Below, in pieces: positions 1-9,616 of a stretch of DNA of 64,000 nt. Location: positions 3,263,501 to 3,327,500 of the forward strand of contig NZ_CP069213.1 of NCBI RefSeq assembly GCF_016834455.1, read 5' to 3'. Under the pieces are notes generated by a model. It saw nothing but the letters and a program-made list of their open reading frames with translations, had not been told where the DNA came from and ran no database searches. Position numbers and translations under genes: made by a program. Source of the stretch: Shewanella litorisediminis (lineage in GTDB: Bacteria; Pseudomonadota; Gammaproteobacteria; Enterobacterales; Shewanellaceae). Every line of letters starts with the position of its first letter. The first letter of the stretch is position 1.

Positions 1-775
1 CGGTGTTGCGCAGAATGATATCAGCCTTGCGTGACGCATTGGTGCCGTGTTCGCGCTTGAGGGAAACCGCAAACTGACTGATAGCTGGCGAGTGGTTAAA
101 GGCAAAAATCAGCACTGGAATCGTCAGCCAGATAGTGCCGAGGAAGTCTCCGGCGGCAGGCACTTCTTTCACCGCGGCCAGGTTCCAGTTGGGCATCATA
201 TACAGCGACATAAAGGCGAGGATGGCCACCAGCGGATACACCAGGAACTGGGTTACCTTGAGCATCATTCTCTCACCGGCCACCATCACCGACATCATGC
301 CGAGAATAAGCACACCCGACAGCAGCCAGCGCGGCAGCGACTCCATACCCAGCTGGTTGACCATAAAGCTGTCGACCACGTTGGTAATACCCACGCCATA
401 AATAAGCACAATCGGGTAAATCGCGAAGAAATACAGCAGCGTAATGGCTTTACCTGCACCCTTGCCGAAGTGCTCTTCCACCACCTGGGTGATATCACTG
501 CCGGCGATGGATGAGGAGCACACAAAACGCGACAGCCCGCGGTGGGCCAGATAGGTCATGGGGCCAATCAGGAGCGCCATCATCACCAGGGGCCAAAATC
601 CCCCCATACCGGCATTAATGGGCAAAAACAAAATACCTGCGCCCACGGCGGTGCCGAACAGGCTGAGCATCCAGGTGGTATCCTGCGCCGTCCAGGGCAT
701 GGCAGTGTTGGACTGTGAAACGGTTGGGGAGGCAGTTGCTTGCCGGGTAGCGGCAGTCATGGTTTCGTTGGACAT
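1..775 (-). CDS. Amino-acid permease, HAAAP (SdaC/TdcC-like) family, 3' end cut off
   Basis: The first 258 codons of an inner-membrane amino-acid:proton (or sodium) symporter run off the left edge. The N-terminal motif [13 protein letters not shown], followed by a glycine-rich loop and repeated hydrophobic segments, is typical of the hydroxy/aromatic amino acid permease family (serine, threonine, tryptophan and tyrosine carriers). The start is the ATG at 775, giving [10 protein letters not shown]. About 35 polar residues precede the first membrane helix. Four to five of the expected eleven helices are visible. Substrate cannot be told from this fragment; serine/threonine-type carriers are the closest by feel. 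A perfect 6+6 inverted repeat at 818-831 lies just upstream and may be its operator. Confidence 0.8.
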   Translation of the reverse strand, partial: MSNETMTAATRQATASPTVSQSNTAMPWTAQDTTWMLSLFGTAVGAGILFLPINAGMGGFWPLVMMALLIGPMTYLAHRGLSRFVCSSSIAGSDITQVVEEHFGKGAGKAITLLYFFAIYPIVLIYGVGITNVVDSFMVNQLGMESLPRWLLSGVLILGMMSVMVAGERMMLKVTQFLVYPLVAILAFMSLYMMPNWNLAAVKEVPAAGDFLGTIWLTIPVLIFAFNHSPAISQFAVSLKREHGTNASRKADIILRNT

Positions 776-817
776 GGGCTCAACCTTGGCACCAGAGGTG
801 CGATAAACGTTGGGGTC

Positions 818-831
818 TGAGTCGTGACTCA
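818..831. promoter_or_regulatory. Inverted repeat upstream of permease, possible operator
   Basis: TGAGTC-GT-GACTCA is a perfect inverted repeat with 6-nt arms and a 2-nt spacer. It lies about 43 nt upstream of the permease start, a position suited to a repressor or activator. The binding protein is unknown; it is not a TyrR box and does not match the usual ArgR consensus. Confidence 0.4.
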
Positions 832-1040
832 AAATTCGCGGCAAGGATAGTCAAAAGGCAAGAGCCCGCCTTTGATCGATGGCCGTTTTACGTAATTAAA
901 TTTCACCAAATGCTGATATTGGGATCCCGATCCCGTATGTCGCGTAATTTATTTTCAGTTAAGTTGCCATCTCTTAACCCGGGCTTAACCACAGGCAACC
1001 AAGCCGATACAAGTGCGCCCCTGAGTGGAGCCTGCAAAAC

Positions 1041-1070
1041 AAAAACCGGCCTCAGGGGCCGGTTTTTTTT
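1041..1070 (-). terminator. Rho-independent terminator after acylase gene
   Basis: An ACCGGCC/GGCCGGT stem is flanked by an A run on the left and a T run on the right. It can work in both directions and lies 22 nt beyond the acylase stop codon. Confidence 0.8.
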
Positions 1071-1091
1071 CTGCGCAGTTTGCTGCGAATG

Positions 1092-3695
1092 TTAACGAAT
1101 GCTGTCGCCCGAAAGCTCCAGCGTCTCTTTTACATCCGCCTCAATATCGGCTTCAGCAAACAGGAAGGGGCGGAACCGCTTCTGGGTGGAATACAGCAGT
1201 GTCTGGTCGGCAAACTCGGGCCTTAAGATATTGCTGGTTTCCGAGTAGGTCAGAATGCCGCGGGCATCCACCCCGGTATCGGTAAAGTTCACCGCCATCA
1301 TCCAGCTCGAGCCATAACGAATCTGATACCCCTTGTCGGTGAGCCCAGAGCGAAGTGGCTTGCCGCTGAGTACATCCAGGGATGGCGCATAGCTGTGCTG
1401 GGGAATAAGGGTGTCATCACCACTCAAGCTGGTGGAAAATACGTTAAAGCCACCCTCGGCATTGTGGGTACCAGGCCATGGCAAGCGCTGACCGCTTGGC
1501 AAACCGTTGGGCAGCGAGCGCTCCACAAACTGCACACTGCCCAAGGGCGCATCCACCGCAAAACCGGCGTTTTCCAGGTTCAGCGCTGCCAGTGCCAGTG
1601 CCTTGAGGGCACTGCCGTCTGCCACCAGCGTATTTGGCGTAGACGCCGCAGCCTTGAAATCAAAGGGCACAGTAAGCATGGTGTCTTCGCTGAAGTTATG
1701 GGCAAACTCTCGCAAGAGCGCCCCACCTATGCTGTCGTTATCCTGCTTGCCGTTCCAGCGTGAAAGCGCATCGCAGGCACCGCTGATGTCTTTGGAAACA
1801 CCCTCTGCCACCATCACCGGGGTTGAGCCCTGGGCATCGCACTGGGCCAGCAGTTCCGGCAACACCATCTCGGCCAGATAGCTGTGATTACCCAGCACCG
1901 CCGCTTCCAGCTCGTCGAGGTTAAACTTGCCATCGCTGCCACCGGCCTCACTCGTCAGCTTAAGCCCCATGCGGGTTCGCATGCTCAAGCGGCCGCGCTC
2001 GGGTCCATACATGGGCGAGAAAAACTCCAGCGGCTCCTGAAGGTTGGTTGACCAGAATGAGTTATTGGAGTTTTGCACAAAGTCGGTGCGCTCAAGCTTG
2101 GGCGCCCTGTCGTATGGCATGGGCCCATCGAAGGCAAACAGCGAAGTGTTCCCCGGCAAAATGGTAAAGCCTGCCCGGGCGCGGGCATCACGTATGGCCT
2201 GCTCGGTGCGCAGCAGCATCACAGCGGCATCCGATAAACCGGGTACGGTGGAGTCGTCGATATAGAAGGCATTGCCCTCTCTATCGGCGTACATGGTGTT
2301 GTTGAAAATCACCCCGTCATAATCTTTGAATGCCTGCTGGAACTCGTCCTTGTTGGTGGCAAGGTTCATGGCCAGCCAGTGGTCCAGCGGGTCCATGTTG
2401 GCCATGTTGGCATCTTTGAGCATAAAGGCCTGGCCATCGTCCCAGCCAAAGGGCGCGAGGTTGGCGGGGGCCTCTATCATCACGGCATCATCCGTGTAGT
2501 ACACCTCTTTTTCAGCCACCAGAATGCCGGCAGGACCGGCGTTCACCAGCACCTGCACTGTTTCTTCGTGAACGTCTTTGGCTTCACCATCCACCAGATA
2601 TTGCATCCTGTCGCCTGACTTAAGCTCCAACTGATACACAATAAAGTGCTCGGCGGTTGAGAAGGTGTGGGTCCAGGCGAGGTTTTCGTTAAAGCCAATG
2701 TTGATGGGACCCGGCATGCCCACCAAAGAGCCGCCCATGACATCCAGATGACCGGGGATGGTGGCATGTGACTGCCAGAATCTCAGGTTACCCGTGTGGG
2801 GGAAGTGCGGGTTGCCAAGCACCATGCCGCGGCCATTTTCAGTTTTGTCTTTACCAAGGCCCCAGCCGTTGGAGCCCAGTTCCCGTGGATTGGTGTCCGG
2901 CGTTTGAATGCGCGCGGCGCGGGCAATAAGGCGCTGGTTGAGATCGTCCACAAAGGCCTTGGTGGCGGCCGAAGCAGGGGCAGACTTAGCGGACGCAGAA
3001 AGAGTGGCCGGGCCCACGATGCGCGGCAGGTACTCGGTGCCATCGCCGGGGTTGGCGTAAAAAATCAGGTCGAGAAAGTTGGCGGCACCGGGCAGCAGGG
3101 CAATAGAGAAGAGATAGGTCACCACATCTTCCGGCACTATGGGTTTCACCCAGGGCTGACCGGCACAGAAGGGCTCGGCCTGCTCTTTGCCTTCGGCCAC
3201 ATCGCTGAGGTACTGGTTGTAACCGGCCACAAAACCCGAGATCAGGGCGCGGGAGTTGTCGCTGAAATCCGGCCATTTGGCTTCGGCCAGGGCCCTTATC
3301 TTCAACGCCTTATAGGCAAAGTCACTGATAAGGTTACCGTTATCCTCCTGCTTTGGCATACCTGTGGTGAAATCCAGGCTGGCATGGGGGCCAAAATACA
3401 GGGAGCGCTCTGAGTTGGCCTTGATAAAGCCGTCCGCCAGAATGCAGAGGTTATCCTGTGCCTGCACATAGCCATTGCCAAAACCCAGACTCTCAAGGTT
3501 GTCGGCCTTGATATGGGGAACCCCGTAGGAGGTGCGGCGGATATTGACCGAGAGCTTGCCATCCGGCGCAAAGGCCTGCAGGGAAGTGTCGGAGGGAGGC
3601 GTGGTTACAGCGTCGTTGTCGCTGTCGTTACAGCCGGTCAGCAAAATCATGCTGCCCAGCCCCATGGCGATAAAGAGTTTGTTGAATGTCATCAT
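1092..3695 (-). CDS. Penicillin acylase family lipoprotein (possible acyl-homoserine lactone or peptide amidase)
   Basis: An 867-residue N-terminal-nucleophile amidohydrolase that should cleave amide bonds after autoproteolysis. An N-terminal lipoprotein signal ends in the lipobox LTGC (Cys about residue 22). A small alpha chain follows. The segment LGSNGWGL marks the processing site and the catalytic Ser at about residue 275, where the beta chain would begin, followed by the family-typical LGNPHFPH. Length and layout match the acyl-homoserine-lactone/aculeacin/penicillin acylase family. The start is taken at the ATGATG at 3695, immediately before the signal peptide; in-frame codons further upstream would add a non-signal extension. 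The gene is monocistronic with its own terminator. Substrate is uncertain; AHL quenching is only one option. Confidence 0.85.
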   Translation of the reverse strand: MMTFNKLFIAMGLGSMILLTGCNDSDNDAVTTPPSDTSLQAFAPDGKLSVNIRRTSYGVPHIKADNLESLGFGNGYVQAQDNLCILADGFIKANSERSLYFGPHASLDFTTGMPKQEDNGNLISDFAYKALKIRALAEAKWPDFSDNSRALISGFVAGYNQYLSDVAEGKEQAEPFCAGQPWVKPIVPEDVVTYLFSIALLPGAANFLDLIFYANPGDGTEYLPRIVGPATLSASAKSAPASAATKAFVDDLNQRLIARAARIQTPDTNPRELGSNGWGLGKDKTENGRGMVLGNPHFPHTGNLRFWQSHATIPGHLDVMGGSLVGMPGPINIGFNENLAWTHTFSTAEHFIVYQLELKSGDRMQYLVDGEAKDVHEETVQVLVNAGPAGILVAEKEVYYTDDAVMIEAPANLAPFGWDDGQAFMLKDANMANMDPLDHWLAMNLATNKDEFQQAFKDYDGVIFNNTMYADREGNAFYIDDSTVPGLSDAAVMLLRTEQAIRDARARAGFTILPGNTSLFAFDGPMPYDRAPKLERTDFVQNSNNSFWSTNLQEPLEFFSPMYGPERGRLSMRTRMGLKLTSEAGGSDGKFNLDELEAAVLGNHSYLAEMVLPELLAQCDAQGSTPVMVAEGVSKDISGACDALSRWNGKQDNDSIGGALLREFAHNFSEDTMLTVPFDFKAAASTPNTLVADGSALKALALAALNLENAGFAVDAPLGSVQFVERSLPNGLPSGQRLPWPGTHNAEGGFNVFSTSLSGDDTLIPQHSYAPSLDVLSGKPLRSGLTDKGYQIRYGSSWMMAVNFTDTGVDARGILTYSETSNILRPEFADQTLLYSTQKRFRPFLFAEADIEADVKETLELSGDSIR

Positions 3696-3908
3696 TATTG
3701 GTCTCGTTAGATTCCCTTTCCTGCGACAGGAACCCCTGTATCCCTTTATTAAGGAACGCAAAAAAGCGGAGTAGATGTCGTATCCCGAAGGGTGCTTGCC
3801 CTGACTCGCCGCTAACGCCAAAATACCGGTCCGTGTGGAGCAAAAACACCTCGGACCATTTAAACAGTCATTTAAACAAACGTCTACATGTTGGAAATAA
3901 TTAACACA

Positions 3909-4451
3909 ATGACATTAACAAACATCAGGGTGCTGGTCGGCTCCAAAAACCCTATAAAGGTTGCCGCCGCCAAAGGCGCCATCGAAGCCCTGTACCCACA
4001 GGCCAAAGTCGAATGCCATGGCGTCTCTGTGCCATCCGGTGTACCTGACCAACCCATGAACAGCGCCGACACTCGCCTTGGCGCCATCAACCGTGCCAGG
4101 GCCTGCCGCGAGCTTGGCAATGCCCACTTTTACATGGCCATGGAAGGTGGCGTGGACGAACTGGAAGACGGACCGGCCACCTTTGCCTACGTGGCCATTA
4201 TCACTGACTCGGGGCAGATGTCGGTGGGCAGAAGTAGCCAGTTACCCCTGCCAAGGCAGATTTTCAGTGCCCTTCAGGCCGGTGAAGAACTTGGCCATGT
4301 GATGGACAGGATGTTCAATACTGTGAACATCAAACAGGATGTGGGCGCCATCGGCTTGCTGACCCACAACGCCGAAAGCCGGGGCAGCAGCTATCGTCAG
4401 GCACTGATCCTCGCCATGGCACCCCTGCTGCACCCCGGGCTCTATCGATAA
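3909..4451 (+). CDS. yjjX: Inosine/xanthosine triphosphatase (YjjX, DUF84)
   Basis: A 180-residue house-cleaning pyrophosphatase/phosphatase that removes non-canonical purine nucleotides (ITP, XTP) from the pool. The N-terminal VLVGSKNPIKVAAAKGA is the family's nucleotide-binding start, followed by the usual GVPDQPMN and MAMEGGVDE segments. The ATG at 3909 (MTLTNIRV) fits family length; an ATG at 3888 would add seven residues and has no better ribosome site. The gene stands alone, divergent from the acylase. Confidence 0.85.
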   Translation: MTLTNIRVLVGSKNPIKVAAAKGAIEALYPQAKVECHGVSVPSGVPDQPMNSADTRLGAINRARACRELGNAHFYMAMEGGVDELEDGPATFAYVAIITDSGQMSVGRSSQLPLPRQIFSALQAGEELGHVMDRMFNTVNIKQDVGAIGLLTHNAESRGSSYRQALILAMAPLLHPGLYR

Positions 4452-4466
4452 TGGGACGCACGCCTC

Positions 4467-4513
4467 TTGCCTAAGGTTAAAAAACTGTTAGATTGGTTGT
4501 AATTCGCAACCAA
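4467..4513 (+). promoter_or_regulatory. Promoter and inverted-repeat operator of the MarR-GNAT gene
   Basis: A -35-like TTGCCT (4467-4472) is followed by a TTAGAT-like -10. The perfect inverted repeat TTGGTTG-N7-CAACCAA occupies 4493-4499 and 4507-4513, directly over the expected start of transcription and 12 nt before the ATG. This is a typical position for autorepression by a MarR protein. Confidence 0.55.
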
Positions 4514-4525
4514 CCAAACTGCATC

Positions 4526-5464
4526 ATGGTCAGAAGTACCCAAGTTCAGGAATCCCAGGCCCGTGAAGTTCGTCAGCTTTCACGGCAACTGATACGTCAG
4601 CTCGGCATGTTGGCAGGCGCCGTTGGCAAGCTGCCCTTAAGCCCGGTTCAGGCCCACGCGCTGATAGAGCTGGGCCAGCAAAGCCTGTCCATCAAACAGC
4701 TTGCCCATTTGCTGAACATCGACAAATCCAATGCCAGCCGGGCCGTGACCCATCTGGTTGAAAAAAAGTTGGTTGAAACCCGGGTGCACCAAAGGGACAG
4801 CCGCAGCCTGCAAGCCAGTTTAACCCCCAGAGGGCGCACCATGCTCGAGCGTCTCGACGAGCAGCAGGACAACTACTTTTTGCAAGTGCTGGCACAGCTG
4901 ACCGACGAAGAAGCCGGGCAAATTGCCCTGTCGCTGGGGCGCTTTCAGCGCGCCATAGTGCAGGCCAAGGCCCAGGATGGCATTGAGATCCGCCCCCTCA
5001 CTCCCGACGATGATGTTGCCATTGCCGCTGTGATCCGCGAAGTGTCGGCCGAATATGGGCTGACGCCGGACAAGGGCTACGGCGTGGCCGACAAGACCCT
5101 CGACTGCCTCAGTGAGGTGTACAGTGTGCCCGGCGCCGCCTACTGGGTGATTTGTCAGGATGGCCAGGTGCTTGGAGGCGGCGGCATAGCGCCACTTGCC
5201 AGTGAGCCCGGGGTCTGCGAGCTGCAAAAAATGTACTTTTTACCGGTTATTCGCGGCAAGGGTCTTGCCAGACGTCTGGCCAACCACAGCCTCGCCTTCG
5301 CCCGCCAGGAAGGCTATCAGGCCTGCTATCTGGAAACCACAGCCGTGCTCCACGAGGCGGTAAAGCTCTATGAGTCACTGGGCTTTGAACACCTCACCGC
5401 TCCCATGGGCAACACAGGCCATGACGCCTGCGAAATCCCCATGCTCAAACGCCTCATTCCCTGA
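4526..5464 (+). CDS. MarR-type regulator fused to a GNAT acetyltransferase
   Basis: A 312-residue two-domain protein. Residues about 1-145 form a winged-helix MarR domain ([20 protein letters not shown] is the recognition region, followed by a wing rich in Arg and Asp). Residues about 155-312 form a GNAT N-acetyltransferase domain with the acetyl-CoA loop [12 protein letters not shown] and a C-terminal [20 protein letters not shown] segment. The ATG at 4526 lies just after the inverted-repeat operator; a TTG start at 4493 would fall inside the operator and is unlikely. MarR-GNAT fusions are known in many bacteria, but their acetylation targets are mostly undefined. The gene probably represses itself. 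Confidence 0.85.
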   Translation: MVRSTQVQESQAREVRQLSRQLIRQLGMLAGAVGKLPLSPVQAHALIELGQQSLSIKQLAHLLNIDKSNASRAVTHLVEKKLVETRVHQRDSRSLQASLTPRGRTMLERLDEQQDNYFLQVLAQLTDEEAGQIALSLGRFQRAIVQAKAQDGIEIRPLTPDDDVAIAAVIREVSAEYGLTPDKGYGVADKTLDCLSEVYSVPGAAYWVICQDGQVLGGGGIAPLASEPGVCELQKMYFLPVIRGKGLARRLANHSLAFARQEGYQACYLETTAVLHEAVKLYESLGFEHLTAPMGNTGHDACEIPMLKRLIP

Positions 5465-5569
5465 CGCAATTTTGTGCAAGCGATAAGGCAAGGCCCTGTG
5501 CTGCCTTGCTTTATCAGCCAGAGTTGATAGCTTCAAACTCATAACGCCTATCATGCTAAGGATGTTTTG

Positions 5570-6607
5570 ATGGAATACCGCCGCCTGCCCCACTCCAATC
5601 TGGAGGTCAGCTCCCTGTGCCTTGGCACCATGACCTGGGGTGAACAGAATACCCAGGCCGACGCCTTCGCACAGCTTGACTACGCCATTGGCCGGGGCAT
5701 CAACTTTATCGACGCCGCCGAAATGTATCCTGTGCCACCCCGCCCGGAGACCCAGGGGGCCACAGAAGAGATCCTCGGCAACTACCTCAAAGCCCGTGGC
5801 AATCGTGATGAACTGGTGATTGCCACCAAGATTTGTGCCCACGGTGGCAAGGGCGACTATATTCGCCCCAAGATGGCACTGGACTGGAACAACATCCACG
5901 AAGCCGTGGATGCGTCTTTAACCCGCCTCGGCATAGACACCATCGACCTGTACCAGCTGCACTGGCCCGACAGAAACACCAATTTCTTCGGCGAGTTGAT
6001 GTACAGGCGTGACGACGCCGAGCACCAAACACCCATCATAGAAACCCTCGAGGCCCTGGCCGAGCTTATCCGGGTGGGGAAAATCCGCTACATAGGCGTC
6101 TCCAATGAAACCCCATGGGGCATCATGAAGTATCTGCATCTGGCAGAAAAACATGGCCTGCCGCGCATCGTATCGATTCAAAACCCCTACAACCTGCTCA
6201 ATCGCAGCTTTGAAGTGGGCATGAGCGAAATCAGCCACAGAGAAGAGTTGCCACTGCTGGCTTACTCGCCACTGGCCTTTGGCACCTTAAGCGGCAAATA
6301 CCTCAATGGCGAATGGCCGGAGCAGGCACGCCTGACCCTGTTCAAGCGTTTTGCCCGCTACAGCAGCGACCACGCCAAAGCCGCCACCGAGGCCTATGTC
6401 AATCTGGCGCGGGAGTTCAACTTAAGCCCGGCGCAAATGGCGCTGGCCTTTGTGAACAGCCGCAGCTTTGTAGGCAGCAACATCATAGGTGCCACCTCGC
6501 TGGAGCAGCTCAAAGAGAACATCGACAGCCTCGATGTCAGCCTGCCTGACGCGCTTTTTGATCGCATCGATGCCCTTGGAGAAATCTACCGTTTGCCCTG
6601 CCCTTAA
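5570..6607 (+). CDS. tas: NADP(H)-dependent aldo/keto reductase, Tas-like
   Basis: A 345-residue TIM-barrel oxidoreductase very close in layout to Escherichia coli Tas. It begins MEYRRLPHSNLEVSSLCLG. The NFIDAAEMYPVPPRPET segment carries the catalytic Asp and Tyr, ATKIC the Lys and YQLHWP the His of the aldo/keto reductase tetrad. RYIGVSNET and the C-terminal SNIIGATSLEQL NADP-binding loop are also present. AAGGA lies 8 nt before the ATG at 5570. The physiological substrate of Tas is not established; E. coli tas was found as a suppressor of tyrosine auxotrophy. Confidence 0.9.
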   Translation: MEYRRLPHSNLEVSSLCLGTMTWGEQNTQADAFAQLDYAIGRGINFIDAAEMYPVPPRPETQGATEEILGNYLKARGNRDELVIATKICAHGGKGDYIRPKMALDWNNIHEAVDASLTRLGIDTIDLYQLHWPDRNTNFFGELMYRRDDAEHQTPIIETLEALAELIRVGKIRYIGVSNETPWGIMKYLHLAEKHGLPRIVSIQNPYNLLNRSFEVGMSEISHREELPLLAYSPLAFGTLSGKYLNGEWPEQARLTLFKRFARYSSDHAKAATEAYVNLAREFNLSPAQMALAFVNSRSFVGSNIIGATSLEQLKENIDSLDVSLPDALFDRIDALGEIYRLPCP

Positions 6608-6752
6608 GTTACGGACTGCAGTTAAGGGCTGCCAATATACGTCAATTATTGCTGCAATTCCTGTTTCAATCCCGGCGCGGCCTTGCAATGGCCGCGCAAA
6701 TCCTTAAAGATCAACTCAATCCCATTACGGCCACTGCTTTGACAGCGTTTTA

Positions 6753-7982
6753 ATGAACATTTCCAGCCTTCGTAACCAGTTTCCTGCGCTTGACCAACAC
6801 ATTGGCGACTATCCGCTGGTGTATCTGGACACAGCCGCCACCAGTCAAAAGCCCCGGCAGGTGCTGGATGCCATGGCGAACTTTCTGACCACAGACAACG
6901 CCAACGTGCACCGCGCCGCCCATACCCTGTCTGGCCGCGCAACCGCAAGCTACGAAGCCGTTCGGGATAAACTCAAAGCCTTTATCCAAGCCGCCCGCCG
7001 GGAAGAAATCATCTTCACCCACGGCACCACAGAGGCCATCAATCTGGTGGCCAATGGGCTTAAACACCGCCTCAATCCCGGCGATGTCATTCTGGTGGAC
7101 AGTGCCGCCCACCATGCCAATCTGGTGCCCTGGCAGCAGCTTGCCGCGCAAACCGGTGCCCGGCTTGAAGCTATTCCCCTCACAGCAGAGCTGCGTTTGG
7201 ATACCGCCGCCTTCGACGCACAGCTCGAAGCCGGTGCAGCCCTGGTGGCGCTCGGTCATGTCTCCAACGTGCTCGGCACAGTGAATGACGTCAAAACCCT
7301 GTGCGCCAAAGCCCGCGCCAAGGGTGCCCTCACCCTCGTGGATGGCGCCCAGGCCGTGGCGCATCAGGCGGTGAATGTGGCCGATATCGGCTGCGATTTC
7401 TATGTGTTTTCCGGCCACAAGATGTATGGTCCCGATGGCGTGGGCGTGCTCTATGGCCGCTTTGAGGTGCTCGATACCCTCACGCCGCTCCTCACCGGTG
7501 GCGAGATGATTAAAACGGTAAGCTTTGCCGGCACCGAATTTGGCGAGCTGCCAAACCGGCTCGAAGCCGGCACGCCGCCCATCGTCTCAGTTATTGGGCT
7601 TGGGGCTGCCATCGACTTTATCAATAGCCTCGACAGGCATGCGCTGCAGGCCCACGAGAGTGAACTCATGGCCAGGCTTCGCGCTGGGCTTGAGGCGGTG
7701 CCGCAGATCCGTATTCACAGCCCCCGCGATGCCAAGGGGGTTATCCCCAACAGCGGCGCCATCGCCTTCAATCTGGGGGATGAGCATCATCAGGATGTGG
7801 GTATCTTATTGGATCAACAGGGGATTGCGGTGCGCTGTGGCCATCACTGCGCCATGCCGCTGATGAGCCTGATGGGGGTAAAAGGCTGTTGCCGGGCCTC
7901 AATCGGCCTCTACACCACCCCGGATGATATCGCACGTTTTCTCGCCGCCATCAATGAAGCGGCCGAGCTCTTATGCCCATGA
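6753..7982 (+). CDS. csdA: Cysteine desulfurase CsdA
   Basis: A 409-residue PLP enzyme that turns cysteine into alanine and a protein-bound persulfide. The PLP lysine is in SGHKMYGPDG (about Lys223). The sulfur-accepting Cys is in VRCGHHCAMP (about Cys362), matching group II (SufS/CsdA) desulfurases. It is followed by the SufE-like csdE, which identifies it as CsdA rather than SufS, as no sufBCD genes are nearby. The ATG at 6753 follows a weak ribosome site. Its role is sulfur supply for Fe-S clusters or tRNA thiolation (the CsdA-CsdE-TcdA route in E. coli). Confidence 0.92.
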   Translation: MNISSLRNQFPALDQHIGDYPLVYLDTAATSQKPRQVLDAMANFLTTDNANVHRAAHTLSGRATASYEAVRDKLKAFIQAARREEIIFTHGTTEAINLVANGLKHRLNPGDVILVDSAAHHANLVPWQQLAAQTGARLEAIPLTAELRLDTAAFDAQLEAGAALVALGHVSNVLGTVNDVKTLCAKARAKGALTLVDGAQAVAHQAVNVADIGCDFYVFSGHKMYGPDGVGVLYGRFEVLDTLTPLLTGGEMIKTVSFAGTEFGELPNRLEAGTPPIVSVIGLGAAIDFINSLDRHALQAHESELMARLRAGLEAVPQIRIHSPRDAKGVIPNSGAIAFNLGDEHHQDVGILLDQQGIAVRCGHHCAMPLMSLMGVKGCCRASIGLYTTPDDIARFLAAINEAAELLCP

Positions 7983-7999
7983 TTTGCTGCGAGGAAAGT

Positions 8000-8458
8000 A
8001 TGGAACAACGCCCCAGCGCCACCGAATTTTTAAGCCGCTTCCAAGACAGCAGAGCCTCCCTCACTCAGCTGGTTAATCAGGTGCAACAAGCCCCCAACTG
8101 GCAGGAAAAGTACCGCGCCCTGATGCTGGGTGGCAAAGCCCTGGCGCCGCTGGCGCCTGAGTGGCAAACCGAGGATGCCAGAGTGCGTGGCTGCGAGAGC
8201 GCCGCCTGGTTGTATCACCATGGCGAGCAGGGCAAACACTATTTTATTGCCGGATCTGAGGCCCGCATTGTCACCGGCCTGATAGCCCTGCTGCTGGGTG
8301 CCTGTTCGGGTAAAACCAGCGACGAGCTAGCCGCCTTCGATGCGGCGGCCTATTTCAGCGCCCTGGGTCTGGAGGGTCAGCTTAGCCCGTCACGCACCAA
8401 CGGCGTATATGCCCTGGCAAACCGCATTAAAGAATTAAGCCGCGAGGACACCCCATGA
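8000..8458 (+). CDS. csdE: SufE-like sulfur acceptor CsdE
   Basis: A 152-residue SufE-fold protein that takes persulfide sulfur from CsdA. The acceptor cysteine lies in RVRGCESAAWL (about Cys65). GAGGAA sits 3 nt before the ATG at 8000, making it the preferred start over an in-frame ATG at 7973, which would overlap the csdA end. The C-terminus (FSALGLEGQLSPSRTNGV) is typical of SufE proteins. The next gene overlaps it by ATGA, so the three genes are probably translated as a unit. Confidence 0.92.
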   Translation: MEQRPSATEFLSRFQDSRASLTQLVNQVQQAPNWQEKYRALMLGGKALAPLAPEWQTEDARVRGCESAAWLYHHGEQGKHYFIAGSEARIVTGLIALLLGACSGKTSDELAAFDAAAYFSALGLEGQLSPSRTNGVYALANRIKELSREDTP

Positions 8459-9594
8459 CCAATCTTCACCGGCGCAGCCTGATAAAAGCCCTCGGCGCCA
8501 GCGCCCTCTTATCTGCCCTGCCCCCGGGGGTGCTTGCCGCCAAGGCGCTGCGGCCGCTGTACATAGATGGCCTGTCGTTTCTGCCTGACTCCCTTGACGA
8601 TCTCGCCGCCTCCGGCCTCTCGGCCTTCCTGTGCGATATCTCCGCCATCGAAGAAGTGAAACAGGAAGACGGCACCCTCAACTACAAGCGCACTTACAAC
8701 GCCTGTATCAAGTCGATTGCCGAAGCCGGTCAGCGTGTGAGAGACAACCCCAGGCAGCTGCTGCAGGGTCTTTCGGCCAAAGACATACAAAGCGCCCGTG
8801 AGTCGGGTCGCACTGCGGTGTTTTTCCAGATTCAGGGGGCAGACTGCGTGGAAGAGCGCCTGTCCCAGGTGGATGAGTTCTACCAAAAGGGCCTCAGGGT
8901 GCTGCAGCTCACCCACCACTATGGCAACAGCTTTGCCGGTGGCGCGCTGGACAGCGATGAGCGCGGCGGCCTGAATCTCCCCCTGAGTCCCAAGGGCTAC
9001 GCCCTGGTGGATAAACTCAACGACAGCGGCATTCTCATCGACCTCAGTCACTCCAGCCCACAAACCGCTCTGGACACCATAGCCGCCTCCCGCATGCCGG
9101 TGGTGCAAAGCCACGGCGCGGCCCGCGCCATCGTCAACCACGCACGCTGCTCACCGGATCAGGTGATCCGCGCCATCGCAAACAGTGGCGGTGTGTTCGG
9201 TGTCTTTATGATGAGCTTTTGGCTGACCACCAATAGCACTCCCAGGGTGGAGCACTATCTGGCGCAGCTGAAACATGTGGCCAATGTGGGCGGCATGGAT
9301 GCGGTGGCCATTGCCAACGACTATCCGCTGCGGGGCCAGGAAAACCTGCTCAAACTTAATAATGATAACGCCGAAGGGGTGAAGGAGTTTCTGGACTGGT
9401 GGCACAGTCTGCGCGCCAAAAAGGTGCTCGGCTTCGACCATGAGCCGGTGCACGTGGTGATCCCCGAGTTCAACCATATTGAGCGCATGAGCCGTATCCA
9501 CGATGCCCTCAAGGGCGCGGGTTTCAGCGCCGCTGATGCCGATAAAATCATGGGTGGCAACTGGCAACGGGTGCTTCATCAGGTGCTGGTGTAA
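8455..9594 (+). CDS. Membrane dipeptidase family M19 protein with Tat-type signal
   Basis: A 379-residue zinc dipeptidase (renal dipeptidase fold). The N-terminus TNLHRRSLIKALGASALLSA looks like a twin-arginine signal peptide, so the enzyme is probably folded and metallated in the cytoplasm before export. DGLSFLPD marks the beginning of the barrel, with possible metal ligands in QIQGADCVEE and LTHHYGN and the SHSSPQTA and VQSHGAARAI segments. M19 enzymes cleave dipeptides, including those with a D-residue at the C-terminal position, and some act on beta-lactams. Its start overlaps the csdE stop (ATGA), an unusual partnership. A strong terminator follows. Confidence 0.85.
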   Translation: MTNLHRRSLIKALGASALLSALPPGVLAAKALRPLYIDGLSFLPDSLDDLAASGLSAFLCDISAIEEVKQEDGTLNYKRTYNACIKSIAEAGQRVRDNPRQLLQGLSAKDIQSARESGRTAVFFQIQGADCVEERLSQVDEFYQKGLRVLQLTHHYGNSFAGGALDSDERGGLNLPLSPKGYALVDKLNDSGILIDLSHSSPQTALDTIAASRMPVVQSHGAARAIVNHARCSPDQVIRAIANSGGVFGVFMMSFWLTTNSTPRVEHYLAQLKHVANVGGMDAVAIANDYPLRGQENLLKLNNDNAEGVKEFLDWWHSLRAKKVLGFDHEPVHVVIPEFNHIERMSRIHDALKGAGFSAADADKIMGGNWQRVLHQVLV

Positions 9595-9616
9595 CCCAAG
9601 GCCTGCCATCCATGAA

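Larger units (their letters stand above)
776..1091. other. Intergenic region between permease and acylase
   Basis: A 316-nt gap without a convincing gene. It holds the promoter side of the permease (leftward), the inverted repeat at 818-831 and the hairpin terminator at 1041-1070 that ends the acylase gene. An AT-rich block around 885-960 could carry the permease promoter. Confidence 0.6.
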
